Part shown: positions 8,840-12,870 of the stretch, one piece after another
Numbering within the stretch: position 1 is the stretch's first letter
How the letters are laid out: each line of letters begins with the position of its first letter
Assembly (NCBI GenBank): GCA_033085395.1
Contig: JANQBS010000586.1
Span: 1-12,870 of the forward strand
DNA length: 12,870 nt
Reading direction: 5' to 3'
From: Xanthoparmelia taractica
Lineage: Eukaryota > Ascomycota > Lecanoromycetes > Lecanorales > Parmeliaceae
Program-made: the position numbers and the translations under genes
Notes under the pieces: model-generated
What the model was told of the DNA's origin: nothing
What the model saw: only the letters and a program-made list of their open reading frames with translations
Databases searched by the model: none

Positions 8840-9700
8840 ATGCTATTAAGAAAGATTTATAATTAATCTTCTAGTAATCACTTAAAAATACGAAGAACGA
8901 TTAACTTATTTCTATATTATTACTATTAATCTAACTACGTCAACACGATTAAATAATATATTCGTAACTATTATTACTATTAACGTAATAAGACCCCTCG
9001 AAATAAAATAAATAAATTATTAATATTACTTTTAATTTTTTAAGGTCGTTAATAAAACGTTTCTATAGATTTTATTATCGATCTATTCTTATTAGACGAT
9101 TTTAACGCTATCTACACTCTTATATATCGCCTTATAAAGAAATATTACTACGTACTCTATTACTAAGAAGATAACGATTATTTATTCGAGAAACTCGTTT
9201 GAATTCTTATATAAAATCTTTTTCGATTATATAAATTATTATAATCGCTTACATTAGATAGAGATATATAATTTATATCTATATTCTAAAAAAGTCTCTA
9301 TAAGCGATTACGTATTAAGATTAACTTATTTATTATATATTACTTCGAAACGAATAACTAGATCGAGAGAGCTAATTAGAATATAAAGCGAGATCTTCGT
9401 ATTTATTATAACTACTTGTAAGATAATTAAGTTAAATAAATTCTTATAATAAAATTTAGTAATAATAATAATATCTTATTCGCTATATTTCTTACTCTCT
9501 TCTACTTTAATCGAGATTTTTATTTTTATATATTCTTTAATCGAGATTACACTTCTTATAAGATTACACGCGAGCGCTTATAAGTCTTAAAGATAAAAGA
9601 TATTACGATTAAGATAAAGAAGATTCTAAAGTTTAAACGATCTTAACTAACGAAAATATATAGAGTTATAAAGATATAGATAAATAAATATTATAAGAAG
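8840..9700 (+). other. Integrase region of element 1 with D,D35E preserved
   Basis: This region would insert the cDNA. An N-terminal HHCC zinc region is visible (SSNHLKIRR at about 8870-8896; the CxxC reads as YYY), with cysteines lost. Catalytic acids: GAT 9068-9070 in SIDFI, GAT 9257-9259 in LDRD, GAG 9365-9367 in IERAN. The spacing is D-x62-D-x35-E, exactly the retroviral/Ty3 arrangement. The segment INLFIIYYFETNN before the Glu is the mutated 'STAYHPETDGQ' block. Domain edges are approximate. Confidence 0.87.
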
Positions 9701-9979
9701 ATTACTTACGACGTAAGAAATTAGTTTTAATTATCGTTTAAAAATATTAAAATTAAACGCCTCTATAAAAATCTTAAAGATAAGTAACTCGATTTATATA
9801 GAATAATTAAACGAGTCGATATCTTATATCGTTTAGAACTTTCTTATAATATAAGAATTTATTTAATCTTTAGTCTTAAGATATTTAAATCTACGACTAT
9901 AAATTCTCTATTAGTATAAAAGTATAATTTTTTTAAATTTATAATAATTAACGAAAAAGAGTTATAAGACGTAAACGAT

Positions 9980-10138
9980 ATATTAAACTCTAGGCGTTAT
10001 TATAAACGACTTTAATATAAGATTAAATAAATCGATCTAAATAGAGATAATAACTAATACTATATCGATTAAGATAAATTTGAAGACTCTAGAAAAGTAA
10101 TAAATAAATTTTATAGACGATATCTTAATAAATCGCGC
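9980..10138 (+). other. Chromodomain remnant at the C-terminus of Pol
   Basis: The frame reads LNSRRYYKRL, then Y-K-I-K, then a TAA where Trp is usual, then D-L-N-R-D-N-N, then FEDSRKVINKFYRRY. This matches the chromodomain found after the integrase of chromoviruses ('R.....YlVkWkgy....tWep.e.l......i..f'). In family members it binds methylated histone H3 and steers insertion into heterochromatin. Its key aromatic codons are now TAA, consistent with TGG to TAA. Confidence 0.8.
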
Positions 10139-10358
10139 TAGGCTCGATATAAAATTAAACTTCGATTGATTTTTATTTATTATTTAAATCTATACGTTAA
10201 CACTACGATAGACTTAGCGAAGAAGCTCGATTAGTCGCGAGTAAATCGAAATATCTCACACCTCGTCTCTATACAAAATAATATACGTTTCTTCTAAACG
10301 TTCTAAATTATTTCTATATATAAATATTATTCTTCTATAGCGCTAAGATATCGCTATT

Positions 10359-10373
10359 CGAGATGAAAGATAA
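10359..10373 (+). other. Polypurine tract of element 1
   Basis: GAGATGAAAGATAA (10360-10373) directly precedes the 3' LTR. It is a purine-rich run of the kind that primes plus-strand DNA synthesis; G to A changes have probably reduced its G content. Its position confirms plus orientation. Confidence 0.75.
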
Positions 10374-10581
10374 TATTATAAGTATAATAACTATATAGAT
10401 CTATAATATTAAGTCGACTTATCTTTTTAATTGAGATTACGACTTTTCTTTTCAATTAAAATTAGTTTTTATAGATCTTAACGTTTCTTATAGATATTTC
10501 TTCTTAGCTAAATAGTTTCTTCCTAGACTTAATTTATTCGTTATATATTATTATTAACTTGTTTTAATTGTAATTCTAATA
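10374..10581 (+). repeat. 3' LTR of element 1 (208 bp)
   Basis: This LTR is the same length as, and collinear with, 4141-4348. The TG start has become TA. Relative to the 5' LTR it has 18 C to T and 9 G to A differences. Four positions are reversed, with the 3' copy keeping the G or C. It ends at TAATA, followed by the TTTTA duplication. Confidence 0.95.
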
Positions 10582-10586
10582 TTTTA
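10582..10586 (+). repeat. Target site duplication of element 1, right copy
   Basis: TTTTA, identical to 4136-4140. Removing one copy together with the element restores the reading frame of element 2 at the junction. Confidence 0.9.
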
Positions 10587-12870
10587 TAAGAATTAAATTC
10601 GTTATTTAATTTTCTTCGTTAAAGTCTCTATTCTCTTTATCTTAAAAAAGAATAATAAATTATATCTTTATATAAATTATCGAGATTTAAATATAATAAT
10701 AATAAAGAATTAATATTTATTATCTTTAATTATTAAGATATTAGATTTCTTATATAATATTAAGATATTTTTAAAATTAAATATTAAGAATATTTATTAT
10801 AAAATTTATATTAAGAAGAGCGACGTGTAAAAGACTATATTACGTACTCGTTATAATTATTTTAAATATCTAATAATATCTTTTAACCTTATAAATATAA
10901 TAGCTATATTTTAAATTTATATTAATAAAGTTTTTATTAATCTTATAAATATAATATATATAATATATTTAAATAATATTCTAATCTATAGCGCTAAATC
11001 GACGAAATATTAATAATATATTAAATAAGTACTTAAGCGATTATATTAATTTTAGCTATATATTAATCTATAGAAATATTAGTTTTATATTAAATCGATT
11101 AAGTTTCTAAAGTTCGTTATAATTATTAATAATATAATTATAAATTAAAAACGCGTAATAATAATTCGAGAATAATTAATATCGCGAAGCTATCGAGATA
11201 TATAAGTCTATTAAAACTTTATAAATTTTTATTAACGCTTTATTTTTAAATACTTTATAATTATAATATAATTTATTAACTTATTTAAGAATATTAAGAT
11301 TAATAAAAAATCGAAATTATTTAAGTAATTAAAAGACGCTAGATTAACTTTTAAGAAATTACGTAATAATTTTATAATTATATTATTTCTATAAAATTAT
11401 AATTCTTAAAAGAAATTACGCGTAGAGATTAATATCTCTAATTTTAATATAAAAGCTATACTTTCGTAATTAAACGATAATAATTAGTAATAACTTATCG
11501 CGTTTTTTTCTAGAAAGATAATATTAGCGAAATAAAATTATAAGAGTTATAATAAGAAATTACTTACTATTATTATAGCGATAAAGTAATAATATTATTA
11601 CTTAAAAAATAATATTTAATATATTAAGATTTAATTAGATTATAATAATCTTAAGAAGTTTATAAAGTAAAAGAAGCTTAATTTTAAATAAATTCGTTAA
11701 GCGCTAAAATTAGTCGCTTATAACTTTAAGATTTTTTATTAAATAAAAAAATTAAATTTTATAAATATATTATCACTACGATTAAATTATAAAGATTTAT
11801 CGTTATTAAATATTAAATTATTATTTATATTTTAAAATAAACTTATTTTTTAAATTAGCGACGAGTTATCGTAAAGAGATAGAAAAGTAATAATTATAAT
11901 AACGTATACGCTAAGAGTTATAGATATATAAATAATTATTTTAAGAAGAGAGATTAAGATTAAATTTAAAATTACGTATAACGATTTATAAAGATTAATA
12001 AAAACGCTAATTCGAGAATTATAATTTTATAATAATTAAGTAAGCTCTTTTCGAGTTAATATAAATATATTTACAAAGCGACGTTATACTCGTAATTAAA
12101 TATAAATCTTAGACTTTAAAGAACTATTATTAAATAATAATTATCTCTACGTATTTAAAAATAGTATCTTATAAGAAAAATTTATTAATAAGTATTATAA
12201 TAATTCTTTAATAGAATATTTTAACGCTATAAAGACGTATAAGCTTTTTTCTCGAAAATATTACTAAAATAAAAATCTTAAGATAATTATTAACTACGTT
12301 AAGACTTATAATATATATTAATATATTAAGACGTCGCGCTATCGACTTTATAGTAAGTTAATCTCGCTTCTTATTTTTATTAAATTAAAAAAAAAAATTC
12401 TATAAATTTTATTACGAGCTTACTCTTAAGTAAGCTTAAAGATATCGTCTATAATACTATTCTAGTTATAATAAATCGATTTATAAAAATAATTAAATAT
12501 CTATTAATAATTATTAAAATTAACGTCGCTAAGCTAGCGAAAGTATTTTATATTAAAATTATTTATCGCTATAAAATATTTAGTAACATTATTAGCGATA
12601 GAGACTCGATATTTATTAGCGAGTTTTAATTAGCGATCTATTATTACGATCTATTATTATTTAAAGATAAAGCGTTATGTAAATATTATCTATTATTCTT
12701 AAATTAATAATTAAATCGAGCGTTAAAAATAAATATTAAAATATTATTTACGCGTATTTATTAATAAAAAGTAAATTAATAAAGCTAAACTACTATTTAT
12801 AATAGAGTTTATATATATAAATAATTAATATATCTTTATCGAAACGATATTATTTTTCTTAATATATAAA
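10587..12870 (+). mobile_element. Element 2 (older Ty3/gypsy), 3' part, continues off window
   Basis: This is the continuation of the element interrupted at 4140: RT fingers and palm, RNase H and integrase. It reaches the window end inside the integrase core, in the segment reading TILFFLIYK, which matches the family block 'GmTPFf..yG'. Its 3' LTR would lie beyond 12870. Its RT sequence is clearly different from that of element 1, so it belongs to a separate Ty3/gypsy family. Confidence 0.85.
10587..12870 (+). pseudogene. pol: Pol remnant of element 2: RT, RNase H, integrase
   Basis: The frame with codons at 10588 reads through RT: SILFILKKNNKLYLYINYRDLN (the block around 'SPagaPilFVpKKdG.lR.ciDYR.LN', 10627-10692) and RTRYNYFKYLI (10846-10878). 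At 10966-10977 YLDD has become YLNN, both catalytic Asp codons GAT changed to AAT. RNase H follows: VEINISNFNI (11422-11451, from the 'VETDAS' type, Asp to Asn at 11431-11433) and FFSRKIILAK (11503-11532). The same frame continues through the integrase zinc region (YYNNSLIEYFNAIKTYKLFSRKYY, about 12193-12264, with His and Cys codons reading as Tyr). At a run of 11 A (12387-12397) the sense moves to the frame of 12399, consistent with loss of one base. The catalytic core follows there, with NFITSL (first Asp now AAT, 12405-12407) and ISDRDS (second Asp GAT, 12597-12599). The third acidic residue cannot be placed with confidence. Confidence 0.82.
12387..12397 (+). other. Run of 11 A with a frameshift in the integrase of element 2
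   Basis: Recognisable residues before the run use the frame of 12241 (KLFSRKYY); those after it use the frame of 12399 (NFITSL then KLKDIVYN). A single-base loss in the homopolymer would explain this. It is one of the few probable indels in a region that decays mostly by transitions. Confidence 0.65.

Larger units (their letters stand above)
6380..10366 (+). pseudogene. pol: Pol remnant of element 1: PR-RT-RH-IN-chromodomain
   Basis: This is the polyprotein of a Ty3/gypsy chromovirus, in the -1 frame relative to gag, with every recognisable domain in the same phase. Protease: LIDIEITKYAF (6545-6577), where D-T-G-A became D-I-E-I. RT: YLDD intact at 7757-7768, but the first catalytic Asp is AAT (7571-7573); IQDFIRFINFYRRFI follows at 7991-8035. 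RNase H: the TNSFNY segment near 8201-8218 has the TD-type Asp changed to Asn (8204-8206). Integrase: ruined HHCC region at 8840-9010, then the D, D, E core with all three acidic codons kept. Chromodomain: about 9989-10138. In-frame TAA/TAG codons are best explained by CAA, CAG or TGG, including TAG 10139-10141 after the chromodomain. TGA 10364-10366 is the likeliest true end, because coding-like residues continue until there. It is nonfunctional as it stands. Confidence 0.85.
4141..10581 (+). mobile_element. Element 1: complete RIP-mutated Ty3/gypsy chromovirus
   Basis: This is a full-length LTR retrotransposon of 6441 bp. It has two 208-bp LTRs (4141-4348 and 10374-10581), a 5-bp TTTTA target duplication, a leader, gag, pol in the -1 frame and a polypurine tract just before the 3' LTR. 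Domain order is protease, RT, RNase H, integrase, chromodomain, which places it in Ty3/gypsy (Metaviridae) and, by the chromodomain, in the chromovirus branch. The 5' LTR begins TGTTA and the LTRs end TAATA, the RIP-altered inverse of the start (TAACA expected). It is inserted in the same orientation inside element 2. Pol reads in one phase at every recognisable domain, so decay here is by point transitions rather than indels. Stop codons throughout mean it cannot make its own proteins. Confidence 0.95.

Noticed and set aside
6380..10366. TAA/TAG read as sense codons (alternative genetic code)
   Set aside because: Pol reads through many TAA/TAG in one phase, but they sit where Gln or Trp would be expected and come with Cys to Tyr, Asp to Asn and Trp losses. 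That is mutation, not recoding.
4141..10581. Recently active, functional retrotransposon
   Set aside because: Structure is complete but gag and pol carry many stops, the zinc-knuckle Cys codons and the first RT Asp are lost, and the LTRs differ by about 15%.
1..12870. Mitochondrial, Plasmodium-like or AT-rich bacterial genome
   Set aside because: The base composition alone would allow it, but the near loss of CpA/TpG with CpG retained, the transition-only LTR divergence and the nested Ty3/gypsy elements fit RIP in a fungal nucleus.
1..12870. tRNA, rRNA or CRISPR array
   Set aside because: No cloverleaf with conserved T-loop bases, no rRNA-like conserved block and no regularly spaced repeats with unique spacers were seen. 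The leader 12-mers are unevenly spaced and only three.
10587..12870. Second copy of the same family as element 1
   Set aside because: RT, RNase H and integrase blocks differ clearly from those of element 1 in residues between shared motifs, and no element 1 LTR is present outside its own borders.

Overview
This window is a very AT-rich block of repeat-derived DNA. It almost certainly comes from the nuclear genome of a filamentous ascomycete (Pezizomycotina) whose repeats were mutated by repeat-induced point mutation (RIP). CpA and TpG are nearly absent (none in 7441-7560), while CpG persists (four in the same 120 bases) and TpA is everywhere. No gene is intact. Reading frames are recognised by retroelement motifs that survive between TAA/TAG codons, which mostly stand where CAA, CAG or TGG would be expected. 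The species cannot be named from this sequence.

Layout: (1) 1-2075 is degraded sequence of unknown identity, with a possible minus-strand coding remnant at about 770-1198 and a possible plus-strand one at about 1319-2050. (2) From about 2076 the 5' part of an older Ty3/gypsy element (here element 2, plus strand) begins: a candidate leader/LTR zone, gag (about 2376-3358) with a ruined zinc knuckle, then pol up to 4140. (3) 4141-10581 is a complete LTR retrotransposon (element 1, plus strand, 6441 bp) inserted into the RT region of element 2. It has two 208-bp LTRs, a TTTTA target duplication, a gag with zinc knuckle, a pol in the -1 frame (protease, RT, RNase H, integrase, chromodomain) and a polypurine tract, so it is a chromovirus-type Ty3/gypsy element. 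(4) 10587-12870 resumes element 2 exactly in frame (RT, RNase H, integrase) and runs off the window inside the integrase.

How the parts fit: conceptually removing element 1 plus one TSD copy restores one continuous element 2 reading frame across the junction. Element 2 is therefore the older insertion, and both elements were then mutated. The two LTRs of element 1 differ at 31 of 208 positions by my hand count, all transitions and no indels. In 27 of these the 5' LTR keeps C/G where the 3' LTR has T/A, so the mutation load is lopsided. A canonical A AAA AAC heptamer sits in the gag frame of element 1, one sense codon before a gag-frame stop and just after the pol frame opens, which suggests -1 frameshifting as the original route to Gag-Pol.

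I found no tRNA, rRNA, CRISPR array or host gene, and no evidence of a new kind of biological system. The interest lies in the nested architecture, the RIP pattern and the preserved frameshift geometry.
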